Below are positions 8,491 through 17,539 of a DNA stretch of 64,000 bases, one piece after another. The translations under genes were made by a program, and so were the position numbers. The notes beneath the pieces are model-generated. The model saw only the letters and a program-made list of their open reading frames with translations. It searched no databases and was not told the DNA's origin. Every line of letters begins with the position of its first letter. Position 1 is the first letter of the stretch. Origin of the DNA: Pseudomonas sp. R4-35-07 (GTDB taxonomy: Bacteria; Pseudomonadota; Gammaproteobacteria; Pseudomonadales; Pseudomonadaceae); the NCBI RefSeq assembly GCF_003852235.1, contig NZ_CP027732.1, forward strand, positions 806,001 through 870,000, given 5' to 3'.

Positions 8491-9660
8491 TCACAGCGCG
8501 GGCGGTGCGAGGGTTGGGGCAGGGGCTGCATTGCGCAGCTGCTTCAGCTGGTCTTTGATAGCGGGCGTGGCGCATTTGGCGTTGGCCTGCTCCGGGGTCA
8601 GGTTGCGCACCGAGGTGTAGAACAGTTCGCAGGTCTGCTCCTTGCGCGTGACCTGCCAGGTGTTCATGCACGCCTTGAGCAATACATTCGCGTCGCTGGC
8701 GGGTTTCTGGCCCATGCCGGCTTGCCAGCAGGCTGCGCTCAGGTCTTGGCCCATCACTTTCAAGCCGGCCTCATCGGCCTTCTGCTCATTGCCGTCATAC
8801 GTGTCCGGGCTGGCGGCGTACCAGATGTAGCTTGGGTGGTTGGCGCCGAGCACCGAGACCGGTCTGCCCGGCTCCGGGTTGATCTGCGCCAGGCCCAGCA
8901 CCGCCACCGTTTGCCCGTATTGTTGCTTGATCCAACTGCGCACCGGCGCGCCGAAGGCCACCATCGGCAGCGAATCGCTGGGGCGCAGGCTCAGCTCCTT
9001 GACCATGCGGGTCTGGTAGTCGGTGAAGTAGCCGTAGACGGCTTCCAGGTCTTTACCCGCGTTGGACGGCGCGGCGATGGGGGCGATATCGATGATGGTC
9101 TGGTAGGCCGGGGTTTCGCTGGCAGGAATGCCATTGCTGGTGAGCAAGGTCGCCCAGCGGTCGGTGGTAGCCGATTCCAGGTAATCCTGGGCCTGGGTCA
9201 GCGAATAATCTGGCGGAAAGTGCAGCAGCTCGATGCTTTTGCGGTTTTCCAGGGCCATGCCCAGCGGCAGGAACAAGTACCAGTTATAGGCCCACTTGCC
9301 GTCTCTGTTGAGCTGGCTGGCACCTTGGTAAGCCAGGTCTGCGGTATCGAGCAGCGTGGTCAGGGGCTGGCCGTAACCGTCCGGCACGCCGCTGAAGGTT
9401 GCCGCGACCTGGCCGTCATGCACCTTGACGCTGACCTTGGCGCGGCTGTAGCCGTCACGTTGCAGGCTCTGGTTCAAATAATGCTCGGCGGTCTGCTCCA
9501 GCGTCCAGGACCGAAAACAGATCACGTTGCAGTTATTGGGAAACGCGAACAACTGGGTGACACGCTGTGTACTGCCCAACGGCACTTCGATGTCGGCCTG
9601 TACGACCGCACTGGCCAGCAGCGCAGCCAGGGTCAAGCACAGCCTGGTCGGTTTGAACAT
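8491..9660 (-). CDS. exported protein of unknown function
   Basis: 389 residues with a clear Sec signal peptide (MFKPTRLCLTLAALLASAVVQA), so probably periplasmic. I do not recognise the family. The mature part has cysteines clustered near the N-terminus (NNCNVICF) and in the C-terminal third (SAACW, LKACMN, EQTCEL, AKCATP), suggesting disulfides. It ends in a Pro/Ala tail. AAGGA lies about 10 nt before the ATG. It stands alone: a palindrome follows it and a divergently unrelated phosphatase operon lies upstream on the same strand. Confidence 0.75.
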   Translation of the reverse strand: MFKPTRLCLTLAALLASAVVQADIEVPLGSTQRVTQLFAFPNNCNVICFRSWTLEQTAEHYLNQSLQRDGYSRAKVSVKVHDGQVAATFSGVPDGYGQPLTTLLDTADLAYQGASQLNRDGKWAYNWYLFLPLGMALENRKSIELLHFPPDYSLTQAQDYLESATTDRWATLLTSNGIPASETPAYQTIIDIAPIAAPSNAGKDLEAVYGYFTDYQTRMVKELSLRPSDSLPMVAFGAPVRSWIKQQYGQTVAVLGLAQINPEPGRPVSVLGANHPSYIWYAASPDTYDGNEQKADEAGLKVMGQDLSAACWQAGMGQKPASDANVLLKACMNTWQVTRKEQTCELFYTSVRNLTPEQANAKCATPAIKDQLKQLRNAAPAPTLAPPAL

Positions 9661-9782
9661 AATTGGTTCCTTGTCAGCGAAAGCCCGTCTGCGCGGGATG
9701 AAAGCCCACCCTCACACAGTAGCGGCTGACCGGGAAAACCGCGTGCTAAATCGCCACATGTGTCGCGATTGGATAAGTGAAC

Positions 9783-11483
9783 CTACACGCTGAACTGCAA
9801 GGCATTGCTCAAATCCCCCATGGGTTTCTGGCCGCGCGCGATCATCGCGGCATCCCTTTGCTTGAGGCCGTCCAGGGTCTCCAGCTGAAACACGCGGGTG
9901 ATCAAGCGCAGGATCGACGCGGTGTCGTAGAGCGTGTGGTCAACCGTGCCTTTGCGTGCGAACGGCGACACCACCAGGGCCGGAACCCGTGTGCCCGGGC
10001 CCCAGCGGTCGCCCTTGGGCGGTGCCACGTGGTCCCACCAGCCGCCGTTTTCATCGACGGTCACCACCACCACCATGTTGTTCCACTGCGGGCTTTCCTG
10101 CAGCAGCTTCAAGGCGCGGACGATATGGCGGTCGCCCGAGGCCACATCGGCATAGCCGGCGTGCATGTTCAGGTTGCCCTGGGGCTTGTAGAAGGTCACG
10201 GCGGGCAGCTTGCCCGCTTGGGCGTCGGCGAAGAACCTGTTGGTGCTCGACTCATCGCCCAACCCGCCGTCGCGCAGGCGTTTGTCGCGCTCGGCACGGT
10301 TCTCGGGGCCCTGCTGCTTGAAGTAATTGAATGGCTGATGGTGGTACTGGAAGTTCGGAATCTTGGGGATACCGCCCGAGTCCTTGAATTGCTCCAGGGT
10401 GGCTTGCCAGGCGCCAGCGTACCAGGCCCAGTCGATGTTCTTTTTCGAGAGCTTGTCGCCAATGTGTTCATGGGTTTGCGGCACCAGCACATTGGGCAGG
10501 TCCGGTTTGGCGTAGTCCGGGTTCTGCGGGTCGCGGATCCAGGTCGGCCAGTAGGGCGGAGCCAGCGTGTTGACGGCGTACCCGTCCGGCGTCAAGGCGC
10601 TGGGGCCGAACTGCGGCGGGCCAGTCATGGCGCTGGCCGGCGATGTGTCCAAGGGTTTGAGGCGCGTGTCTGTAGGGTCGTCGCTTTGCAGCGTGGCGAT
10701 CTGCGCCTTGGCCACCGATTGCGCGGCATTCGGATAGATCGGTGCCGTGGCGCTGATCAGGTACTGATGGTTGAGGAACGAGCCACCAAACGCACCCTGG
10801 AAAAAGTTATCGCACAGCACAAACTCCTTGGCCACGTCCCACAGGCGCAGGGAATAGCGGCTCTGGGCGTAATGGCCCATCACCAGGCCACCGGAATCGC
10901 CCCAGGCAACGAAGCCGTCATTCTTGCCGCTGTTGATCTGCATCTGGTTCTGGTAGAACACATGCCACAGGTCGCGGGTCACCAGGCTCAGCGGCAAGTC
11001 CTGCGCATCCGGACCCTTGAGGGCGAACGGGGCGTTGGGCAGGTTCTCCTGGAATTGCACGGCGCTCGGGTAGGTCACGCCATCCACGCTTTGCGGGCTC
11101 ACCTGCAACACGCCGCCCCAAGTCGGGGGAAGGGTGGTCAATACGCTGCCATCGCGGTCGCGTTGTTGAACGTCAGCCGCTGAAAGCGCCGAGAGAGGTT
11201 TCTCCAGCCCGGGGAAGTCTGCAAACAGATTGTTGAAGCTGCGGTTCTCGGCGTAGATCACCACGACGGTTTTCACATTGTCGCGTAAGGCTTTATCCAG
11301 CTCCTGCGAGGTGAGTGGGCGCGGCATCGGTTTTCCCGGTGCTTCGCCGGTATTGCCGCACGCACTCAGGGTCGCGCCCACGCCCAGTACCGCAGCGCCC
11401 CCCAGGAAGCGCCGGCGACTGCTGTCGACCGGCGGTTGGCCGACGGAATCCGTGGAAGGGCGGTCTACGTGCTCGTCACTCAT
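9783..11483 (-). CDS. Tat-exported acid phosphatase / phospholipase C family protein
   Basis: 566 residues from the ATG at 11481-11483, preferred to an upstream TTG. A twin-arginine signal (SSRRRFLGG, about 21-29) is followed by a lipobox-like LSACG. The alkaline-phosphatase-superfamily phosphoesterase motifs are AENRSFNNLF near the N-terminus and VDENGGWWDHV towards the end, where metal ligands reside. This architecture matches AcpA-type acid phosphatases and bacterial phospholipases C, which hydrolyse phosphate monoesters or phospholipids outside the inner membrane. Which substrate it uses cannot be told from sequence. It is monocistronic. Confidence 0.82.
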   Translation of the reverse strand: MSDEHVDRPSTDSVGQPPVDSSRRRFLGGAAVLGVGATLSACGNTGEAPGKPMPRPLTSQELDKALRDNVKTVVVIYAENRSFNNLFADFPGLEKPLSALSAADVQQRDRDGSVLTTLPPTWGGVLQVSPQSVDGVTYPSAVQFQENLPNAPFALKGPDAQDLPLSLVTRDLWHVFYQNQMQINSGKNDGFVAWGDSGGLVMGHYAQSRYSLRLWDVAKEFVLCDNFFQGAFGGSFLNHQYLISATAPIYPNAAQSVAKAQIATLQSDDPTDTRLKPLDTSPASAMTGPPQFGPSALTPDGYAVNTLAPPYWPTWIRDPQNPDYAKPDLPNVLVPQTHEHIGDKLSKKNIDWAWYAGAWQATLEQFKDSGGIPKIPNFQYHHQPFNYFKQQGPENRAERDKRLRDGGLGDESSTNRFFADAQAGKLPAVTFYKPQGNLNMHAGYADVASGDRHIVRALKLLQESPQWNNMVVVVTVDENGGWWDHVAPPKGDRWGPGTRVPALVVSPFARKGTVDHTLYDTASILRLITRVFQLETLDGLKQRDAAMIARGQKPMGDLSNALQFSV

Positions 11484-11639
11484 TGCGCGGGAGTCCTTGG
11501 CGAGATGTTGCAAGATGTTTCGCAGGACGGTAGCAATGGAATGTGACGGAACAAAGACAGACCTATGATGAGTGGGCCGTGTCTACACCGCATAAGCGCT
11601 GCTAGACTGGCTTCCTGACACAGGCCGCCGAGGTGAACC

Positions 11640-11930
11640 GTGAAACCATCAATTGCACTTGATCTACAAAGAGCCGCTGTTAGAGAAGTGGTCGGGCGTT
11701 TTCGTATATCAAATCCGAGAGTGTTTGGGTCTGTATTACTGGGGACCGATCACGAAGGCAGTGACCTGGACCTGCTGGTCGACGCGCCGCCGGGAACGAC
11801 ACTTTTTGATCTCGGTGGGTTGCAGGTAGAGCTTGAAAGCTTGCTGGGCGTCAATGTGGATCTGCTGACCCCCGGTGATTTGCCTTTGAAGTTTCGCGCG
11901 AAGGTGTTGGCTGAGGCTCGTCCGGTATGA
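11640..11930 (+). CDS. mntA: MntA-type nucleotidyltransferase antitoxin
   Basis: 96 residues, a minimal nucleotidyltransferase. The motif GSx10DxD is complete (G30, S31, D42, D44), with a third acidic strand near VNVDLLTP. MntA proteins neutralise the partner HepT toxin by adding AMP groups to it. The ATG at 11640 follows the motif GAGGTGAACC. The stop overlaps the hepT start in ATGA, the typical coupling of this toxin-antitoxin type. Confidence 0.88.
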   Translation: MKPSIALDLQRAAVREVVGRFRISNPRVFGSVLLGTDHEGSDLDLLVDAPPGTTLFDLGGLQVELESLLGVNVDLLTPGDLPLKFRAKVLAEARPV

Positions 11931-12268
11931 CGGAAAATCGCCTTGGGGATTATCTGGAACACATCAAGCAAGCTTGCACTGACGCGATTACCTTTGTTGA
12001 GGGGTTAAGCAAAGAAGAGTTCTTGGAGGACAGGCGAACGCAACAAGCAGTGGTCATGAGCCTGATCATCATTGGTGAGGCGTCGACGAAAATCATGGAC
12101 CGGCACCCCGACTTCGCTACAGAACATTCATACATTCCCTGGCGCAATATGCGCGCGATGCGCAATCGAATTGCTCACGGTTACTTCGATATCAACTTCG
12201 ATGTCGTTTGGGACACGATACAAAGCGCATTGCCCGATTTGCTGGAGCGCCTTCCCCTCACTGAATGA
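11927..12268 (+). CDS. hepT: HepT (DUF86) ribonuclease toxin
   Basis: 113 residues, an all-helical HEPN-fold protein. The catalytic RX4HXY motif is intact: R79, H84, Y86 in MRNRIAHGYF. The tyrosine is the known AMPylation target in characterised HepT/MntA pairs. HepT cleaves RNA when not modified by its antitoxin. It overlaps mntA by 4 bp. The pair is flanked by unrelated leftward genes, so it is a self-contained module of likely mobile origin. A weak hairpin (GTACCT/AGGTAC, about 12271-12292) follows. Confidence 0.9.
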   Translation: MTENRLGDYLEHIKQACTDAITFVEGLSKEEFLEDRRTQQAVVMSLIIIGEASTKIMDRHPDFATEHSYIPWRNMRAMRNRIAHGYFDINFDVVWDTIQSALPDLLERLPLTE

Positions 12269-12306
12269 CCGTACCTATGTAATAGCAGGTACCGTCGGTC
12301 GCTATT

Positions 12307-13725
12307 TTATGGCATCACCGGCGGCAAATACGTCAACGTCGTCCCCAACGCCCACAGCAGGAACAACACCAGCGGCGTGTGCACCAGCAATTGCACGAAC
12401 GAAAACCCGATCAGGTCCCGCGCCTTCAACCCCAATACCCCAAGCAACGGCAGCATATAGAACGGGTTGATCAAGTTCGGCAACGCTTCGGCCGCGTTGT
12501 AGATCTGCACCGCCCAGCCCAGGTGATACTGCAGGTCATTGGCCACTTGCATCACGTAAGGCGCTTCGATGATCCACTTGCCGCCGCCGGAGGGGATGAA
12601 GAAGCCCAGCACCGCCGAGTACACGCCCATCAGCAGCGCGTAGGTGTCGTGGGACGCAATGGAGGTGAAGAATAGTGAGATATGGTGCGCCAGGGTCTGG
12701 CCGTCGCCGCCCTTGACCACGGTCATCAGCGCCGCAATCGAGCCGTACAGCGGGAACTGGATCAGCACGCCCGTGGTGGTCGGCACGGCGCGGGCCACGG
12801 CATCGAGGAAGCTGCGCGGGCGCCAGTGCAGGAGCGCGCCGACCATGATGAACAGGAAGTTATAGGTGTTGAGCCCCGAGATGGCGCTGATCGCCGGTTT
12901 GGTCGAGAACTCGTGGAACAGCCAACCGGCCGCCAGCAGCGCCAGCAGAATAGTCAGCAACGGGCTGTGCTCCAGCCATTCGCCGGGTCGGGTCGGCGCC
13001 TGCGGCTTGGGCAGGTTGAATGCCGGGTCGACACCGCAGGCCTTGGCATCCCGCGCACTGTTCGGGCCCGGCGCGGTGGCGTAGGCGATGATCAGCGACA
13101 CGATGATCAGCGCCAGCAACAGCACGCCGGATTGCCACAGGAAGATGGTCTCGGTAAACGGGATCATCCCGGTGATCGCCAGGATCGACGGCGGCAAGCT
13201 TCCCGGGTTGGCCTGCAACTGCGCGGCCGACGACGACAACCCCAGCGCCCACACGGCACCCAGGCCCAGGTAGGCCGCAGCGCCAGCGGCGCGGTAGTCC
13301 ATGCGCAAATCCGTGCGACGGGCCAGCGCACGTACCAGCAGACCGCCGAACACCAGGGACAGGCCCCAGTTGAGCAAGGAGGCCACCATGGAAATCAACG
13401 CGACCCAGGCCACCGCCGAACGGCCGTTCTTCGGGATGCGCGCCAGGCGGTCAATCAGCTTTACCGCAGGCGGCGAACTGGCGACCACATAACCACCGAT
13501 CACCACAAAGGCCATCTGCATGGTGAACGGGATCAGGCTCCAGAACCCGTCTCCAAAGGCTTTGGCGGCTTCGCTGGGCGCAGCACCCATGCCCAGGGTT
13601 GCCACGGCAACGATGATCACGGCGAGGGCGGCGAACACCCAGGAGTCGGGGAACCAGCGCTCGGCGAAGTTGGAGCAACGCAAGGCAAATCGGGCATAGC
13701 GGCTTTCTTCGATAGCATCGGCCAC
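12307..13725 (-). CDS. atoE: AtoE-family short-chain fatty acid permease
   Basis: 472 residues with about a dozen hydrophobic helices (for example VFAALAVIIVAVATLGMG and VGALLHWRPRSFLDAVARA). The family signature FIPSGGGKWIIEAPYV is present. AtoE-type proteins import short-chain fatty acids such as acetoacetate or butyrate across the inner membrane. The start is GTG at 13723-13725 with an AGAGGA motif upstream. No atoDAB catabolic genes lie next to it, so the substrate is inferred only from the family. It is divergent from the MFS gene across 185 bp. Confidence 0.85.
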   Translation of the reverse strand: MADAIEESRYARFALRCSNFAERWFPDSWVFAALAVIIVAVATLGMGAAPSEAAKAFGDGFWSLIPFTMQMAFVVIGGYVVASSPPAVKLIDRLARIPKNGRSAVAWVALISMVASLLNWGLSLVFGGLLVRALARRTDLRMDYRAAGAAAYLGLGAVWALGLSSSAAQLQANPGSLPPSILAITGMIPFTETIFLWQSGVLLLALIIVSLIIAYATAPGPNSARDAKACGVDPAFNLPKPQAPTRPGEWLEHSPLLTILLALLAAGWLFHEFSTKPAISAISGLNTYNFLFIMVGALLHWRPRSFLDAVARAVPTTTGVLIQFPLYGSIAALMTVVKGGDGQTLAHHISLFFTSIASHDTYALLMGVYSAVLGFFIPSGGGKWIIEAPYVMQVANDLQYHLGWAVQIYNAAEALPNLINPFYMLPLLGVLGLKARDLIGFSFVQLLVHTPLVLFLLWALGTTLTYLPPVMP

Positions 13726-13910
13726 GAGTCTTTCCTCTTGTATTTATTATGGGGATGGCAGTTTTTCGGCATGTTCCTCCAAGGTCATTGATTTGGGAAT
13801 GTAGTTATCTTCATTGATCAATGAGTAAAACAAATATATCCGTCGCGATTGCCATCATCCGGTTCAACTCATAACCTGCACGCCATTTTGTTTGTCTGCC
13901 GAGCCCGTAC

Positions 13911-15200
13911 ATGACTGCCACCTTTTCGTCACAGGCGCAGCGTTTTTCCCGCTCCGACTACAAAACCCTGGGCCTGGCCGCCCTCGGTGGCGCCTTGGAA
14001 ATCTACGATTTCATTATCTTCGTGTTCTTCGCGCTGACCCTCAGCCAACTGTTTTTCCCCCCGGAAATGCCCGAGTGGCTACGCCTGCTGCAGAGCTTTG
14101 GCATCTTCGTCACCGGCTATCTCGCGCGCCCGTTGGGTGGCATTCTGATGGCGCACTTTGCCGATCACCTGGGACGCAAGCGCGTGTTCAGCCTGAGCAT
14201 CCTGATGATGGCCTTGCCCTGCCTGCTGATCGGCATCATGCCGACCTACGCGCAAATCGGCTATTTCGCACCGCTGATCCTGCTGGCGCTGCGCGTGTTG
14301 CAAGGCGCTGCGGTGGGCGGTGAAGTGCCCAGCGCCTGGACCTTCGTCGCTGAACACGCCCCGCGCAGCCATCGCGGTTATGCCCTTGGTTTTCTGCAAG
14401 CCGGCCTGACGTTCGGCTACTTGCTCGGCGCACTCACGGCCACCCTGCTTGCACAGGTTTTTACCCCGGCCGAGATACTCGACTACGCCTGGCGCTTGCC
14501 CTTCCTGCTCGGCGGCGTATTCGGCGTGATTGGCGTATGGCTGCGCCGCTGGCTCAGCGAAACCCCGGTATTCCTCGAAATGCAGGCCCGCCGCCAGGCC
14601 GCTGCCGAACTGCCGCTGCGCACCGTATTGCGCGACCACCGCGCCGTGTTGCTGCCAGCGATGATCCTCACCTGTGTGCTCACGTCGGCGGTGGTGGTCC
14701 TGGTTGTCATCACCCCGACCATGATGCAGAAAACCTTCGGCATGAGCCCCAGCCACACCTTCGCCTTGAGCGCGTTGGGAATTGTGTTCCTCAACATCGG
14801 CTGCGTGCTGGCTGGCCTGCTGGTCGACCGCATTGGCGCCTGGCGCGCGGTGCTGGTCTACAGTCTGCTGCTGCCGGTGGGGGTGTTTATCCTGTATGCC
14901 AGCCTGATCAACGGCGGCGTCTGGCTGGGCGCGGCGTATGCCGTGGCCGGCTTGAGCTGCGGGGTGGTGGGCGCGGTGCCGTCGGTGATGATCGGACTGT
15001 TTCCGGCGCATGTGCGCGTATCGGGAATTTCCTTCACCTACAACATCGCCTATGCGCTGTGGGCGAGCACTACGCCGCTGATGTTGATTGCGTTGATGCC
15101 CACTAGTCCGTGGATTTGCGTGGGCTATTGCGTGGTGATGGGGGCGGTGGGGGTGGGGAGCGTGGCGCTGTTCGGCAAGCGCCACACCTTGGCGGGCTGA
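13911..15200 (+). CDS. MFS transporter, metabolite:H+ symporter (ProP/ShiA-like) family
   Basis: 429 residues, 12 predicted membrane segments. The first cytoplasmic loop motif of the family, ARPLGGILMAHFADHLGRKRVF, follows helix 2. LEIYDFIIFVFFALTLSQLFFP in helix 1 is typical of proton-coupled organic acid or osmolyte transporters of the sugar-porter-like MHS group. The ATG at 13911 gives the standard N-terminus before helix 1. The substrate is unknown. It is divergent from atoE, which might share its regulation. Confidence 0.83.
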   Translation: MTATFSSQAQRFSRSDYKTLGLAALGGALEIYDFIIFVFFALTLSQLFFPPEMPEWLRLLQSFGIFVTGYLARPLGGILMAHFADHLGRKRVFSLSILMMALPCLLIGIMPTYAQIGYFAPLILLALRVLQGAAVGGEVPSAWTFVAEHAPRSHRGYALGFLQAGLTFGYLLGALTATLLAQVFTPAEILDYAWRLPFLLGGVFGVIGVWLRRWLSETPVFLEMQARRQAAAELPLRTVLRDHRAVLLPAMILTCVLTSAVVVLVVITPTMMQKTFGMSPSHTFALSALGIVFLNIGCVLAGLLVDRIGAWRAVLVYSLLLPVGVFILYASLINGGVWLGAAYAVAGLSCGVVGAVPSVMIGLFPAHVRVSGISFTYNIAYALWASTTPLMLIALMPTSPWICVGYCVVMGAVGVGSVALFGKRHTLAG

Positions 15201-15347
15201 GGTTCAGGTCAGAAAGTGCCAGAGCAACAACGTGCCGACCATCATCAAGAGCGGAATATAGTTCGGCCAATGCCGCAAGCCCTCTTCAGAAAAGGCCAGC
15301 TGCGCCGATGCAGGTTAGACACCCACCTCACTTGCCATCGGTGCCCC

Positions 15348-16664
15348 ATGTTCAATACCCGCCTGAAGCAGGAGCTGTCGGCTCTTCGCGAAGAATTGTC
15401 GAGCTTGCTCCAGGTCAAAGAGAGCCTGGAAAACGAAATGCTGTGTCTGACGCTCGGTCCTGATGGGCGGGTGGAGTGGGCGAATGCCAACTTCCTGAGG
15501 GAACTGGCCTACCCGTTGGGCGAGATTGTGGGGCGGCCGATCGAAGACCTGACGCCCGCCCACATCCGCCAGAACGAATTCCAGTTGCGCTTCAAGCATG
15601 CGCTGGCGCGTGGCGAACATTTCGCGGGTGCCGTGCGCCTGATGCGTGGCACTGGCAAAGAGGCGTGGCTACGCTCGATCCTACAGCCGGTGCGCAGTTC
15701 GGACGGGCGCCTCCTGCATTTTGCGATGTATTCCAGCGACCTCACGCGCACCATCGAGAGTTCGCGTGAACATGAAAACCTGATCACCGCGCTGATGCGC
15801 TCCACTGCGTTGATCGAGTTCGACCTGGACGGGCAGGTGCTCACCGCCAACGACCGCTTCCTCAACGCCATGGGTTACAGCCTGGCGCAGATCCAGGGTA
15901 AACATCACCGTATGTTTTGTGAACCGCAGGAATACAACAGCCCTGAGTATCAACAATTCTGGAAGCGCCTGAACGCCGGCGAGTTCGTCGCGGCGCGCTT
16001 CAAACGCGTGGACAGTCATGGCCGCCTGGTGTGGTTGGAAGCCACCTATAACCCGGTGGTTGACGCCAATGAGCGGCTGTACAAAGTGGTCAAGTTCGCC
16101 ACGGTGATCACCGACCAGGTCAACCGCGAGCTTGCGGTGGCCGAGGCCGCCAACATTGCCTACAGCACCTCCCGGCAAACCGATGACAGCGCCCAGCGCG
16201 GCACCACTGTGGTGACCCAGGCGGTGGAGGTAATGCGTGACCTGGCCGAGCATATGCAGCGGGCCGGCGAAGGTATCGAGGCGTTGAACGCCCAGTCGCA
16301 AGTGATCGGCAGCATCGTCAAGACCATCAGCGGCATCGCTGAACAGACCAACCTGCTGGCGCTCAACGCGGCCATTGAAGCTGCGCGGGCCGGTGAGCAG
16401 GGACGTGGCTTTGCGGTGGTGGCCGATGAGGTGCGGCAATTGGCTTCTCGGACCAGCAAAGCCACCGAAGAAATAGTCGGCGTCGTGCGTCAGAACCAGG
16501 ACATGGCCCGCGACGCAGTAGCCTTGATGGTAGGCGGCCGCCAGCAAGCCGAGCAAGGCCTGGCGCTGGCGGCGGAGGCGGGCACGGTGATCGTGGAGAT
16601 TCAGGATGGCGCGCAAAAAGTGGTGAGTGCCGTCGGGCAATTTGCCAACCAACTGACGAACTGA
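15348..16664 (+). CDS. soluble PAS-PAS methyl-accepting chemotaxis protein, BdlA-like
   Basis: 438 residues from the ATG at 15348. The longer frame upstream is not protein-like. A short N-terminal helix is followed by two PAS domains (about 25-140 and 145-265) and a C-terminal MCP signalling hairpin. The hairpin tip is [20 protein letters not shown], followed by [15 protein letters not shown]. There are no membrane helices, so it is cytoplasmic. This order and size resemble Aer-like/BdlA regulators that sense redox or energy state and feed into a CheA pathway or biofilm dispersal. The ligand is unknown. It converges with a small gene across a REP doublet. Confidence 0.85.
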   Translation: MFNTRLKQELSALREELSSLLQVKESLENEMLCLTLGPDGRVEWANANFLRELAYPLGEIVGRPIEDLTPAHIRQNEFQLRFKHALARGEHFAGAVRLMRGTGKEAWLRSILQPVRSSDGRLLHFAMYSSDLTRTIESSREHENLITALMRSTALIEFDLDGQVLTANDRFLNAMGYSLAQIQGKHHRMFCEPQEYNSPEYQQFWKRLNAGEFVAARFKRVDSHGRLVWLEATYNPVVDANERLYKVVKFATVITDQVNRELAVAEAANIAYSTSRQTDDSAQRGTTVVTQAVEVMRDLAEHMQRAGEGIEALNAQSQVIGSIVKTISGIAEQTNLLALNAAIEAARAGEQGRGFAVVADEVRQLASRTSKATEEIVGVVRQNQDMARDAVALMVGGRQQAEQGLALAAEAGTVIVEIQDGAQKVVSAVGQFANQLTN

Positions 16665-16732
16665 CTGATTAGGTTTTGTCCCTCAAAGCGCGCTCCAGCG
16701 CCGTGCGCGGTTTTGAATACAACAGCACTCAA

Positions 16733-16822
16733 ATGTGGGAGGGGGCTTGCTCCCGATAGCAGTGTGTCAGCAGCATATCTGTCGCTGATACACCGCTATC
16801 GGGGGCAAGCCCCCTCCCACAT
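16733..16822. repeat. REP doublet (REPIN-like)
   Basis: Inverted REP units at both ends (ATGTGGGAGGGGGCTTGC... and its complement) enclose about 40 bp. That spacer contains its own imperfect palindrome (TGTGTCAGC / GCTGATACA), which would fold into a long hairpin. It lies between the convergent chemotaxis receptor and DUF3077-like genes. Confidence 0.92.
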
Positions 16823-16870
16823 TGGTTTTGTAGTGTTTTCAGGTTCGTGGCATGCAGTCGATGGTGCGAT

Positions 16871-17074
16871 TTAGAACGGTTTGGCGATCTCCAGCAAATG
16901 CCACACGGCGTGGATCTTGGCTCGGTCGTGGGGTTGCAGATGGTCGCAACAGTCCCACACCGTGGCCGATGCGCTATGGATCAGATGGGAAATATAAAGT
17001 TGGGCATCTTCGAAGCTGAGTTCTTCATTGACGACGAGGCAATCCATGGGTGGATCGGGAAGTGCTTTGGTCAT
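16871..17074 (-). CDS. small DUF3077/DUF6124-like protein
   Basis: 67 residues beginning MTKALPDPPMDC. The start ATG (17072-17074) has a strong AGGAG 7 nt upstream; the longer frame reads through the structured leader. The helical core (ELSFEDAQLYISHLIHSA) resembles the many small pseudomonad proteins grouped as DUF3077/DUF6124, whose function is unknown. There is no signal peptide or membrane segment. Its ribosome binding site is part of the conserved-looking hairpin region described next, implying regulated translation. Confidence 0.6.
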   Translation of the reverse strand: MTKALPDPPMDCLVVNEELSFEDAQLYISHLIHSASATVWDCCDHLQPHDRAKIHAVWHLLEIAKPF

Positions 17075-17260
17075 GGTGTGGCTCCTATTGAACAAGGGAG
17101 CGACCACCAACGCTGCTAAACGTAGGGTGGCAGCTGTACGCGGGTTAGCAGACCGGTCAATAGGAAACCAGCGCACCCGAAGGTGCCCCACGCACAGCCG
17201 CCATAATGCAGTGTGAACGTGTGCCTATTGAACTCAGGCTGCTAAACCCGATCACTGAAA
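17075..17260 (-). promoter_or_regulatory. structured 5' leader with two mutually exclusive folds
   Basis: Read on the minus strand, three segments recur. Segment A is GGGTTTAGCAG plus TCAATAGG (17249-17239, 17231-17224). Segment B is CCTATTGA plus CTGCTAACCC (17164-17157, 17151-17142). Segment C is TTTAGCAG plus TCAATAGG (17120-17113, 17091-17084). B is complementary to both A and C. A-B pairing encloses a GCACC-TTCG-GGTGC hairpin (17186-17173) and leaves C free. B-C pairing takes up the first bases of the AGGAG ribosome binding site (17086-17082). This is what a translational switch would look like; the ligand or trigger is unknown. Confidence 0.6.
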
Positions 17261-17422
17261 TTCAGCGACGGACCGAAGACTAGCCATCGATTCCAACAGG
17301 CACAAGGCGGCGGGGATTGTCTCGGAAACGTCCTGCAATTTAAAGGGACACGGCTTGCTGGCCCTTTACAAACCATGACCAAATGCCAACAACGCCACAT
17401 TTTTGAATGCATTCCAAGTCAA

Positions 17423-17537
17423 GATCGTTCCCACGCTCCTGCGTGGGAATGCAGCCCGTGACGCTCCGCGTCACCTGTGCGCTGGCGGGACGCGGAGCGT
17501 CCCAGGAGGCATTCCCACGCAGAGCGCGGGAACGATC
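17423..17537. repeat. 115-bp imperfect palindromic repeat
   Basis: The element begins GATCGTTCCCACGC and ends with the near complement GCGCGGGAACGATC. Internal inverted pairs are CCCACGC/GCGTGGG and GACGCTCCGCGTC/GACGCGGAGCGTC. It resembles the dispersed intergenic palindromes found in many fluorescent pseudomonads and begins 2 bp beyond the araC-type stop codon. It is a different family from the REP doublets elsewhere in this window. Confidence 0.75.
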
Positions 17538-17539
17538 AA

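Noticed and set aside
12682..13791. 369-codon open frame opposite the AtoE permease gene
   Set aside because: Arg/Gln/Gly-rich shadow; AtoE has membrane helices and the family signature.
15204..15296. About 30-codon minus-strand frame ending in a hydrophobic helix ([16 protein letters not shown])
   Set aside because: Looks like a small membrane peptide or gene remnant, but has no ATG/GTG start or ribosome binding site that can be supported.
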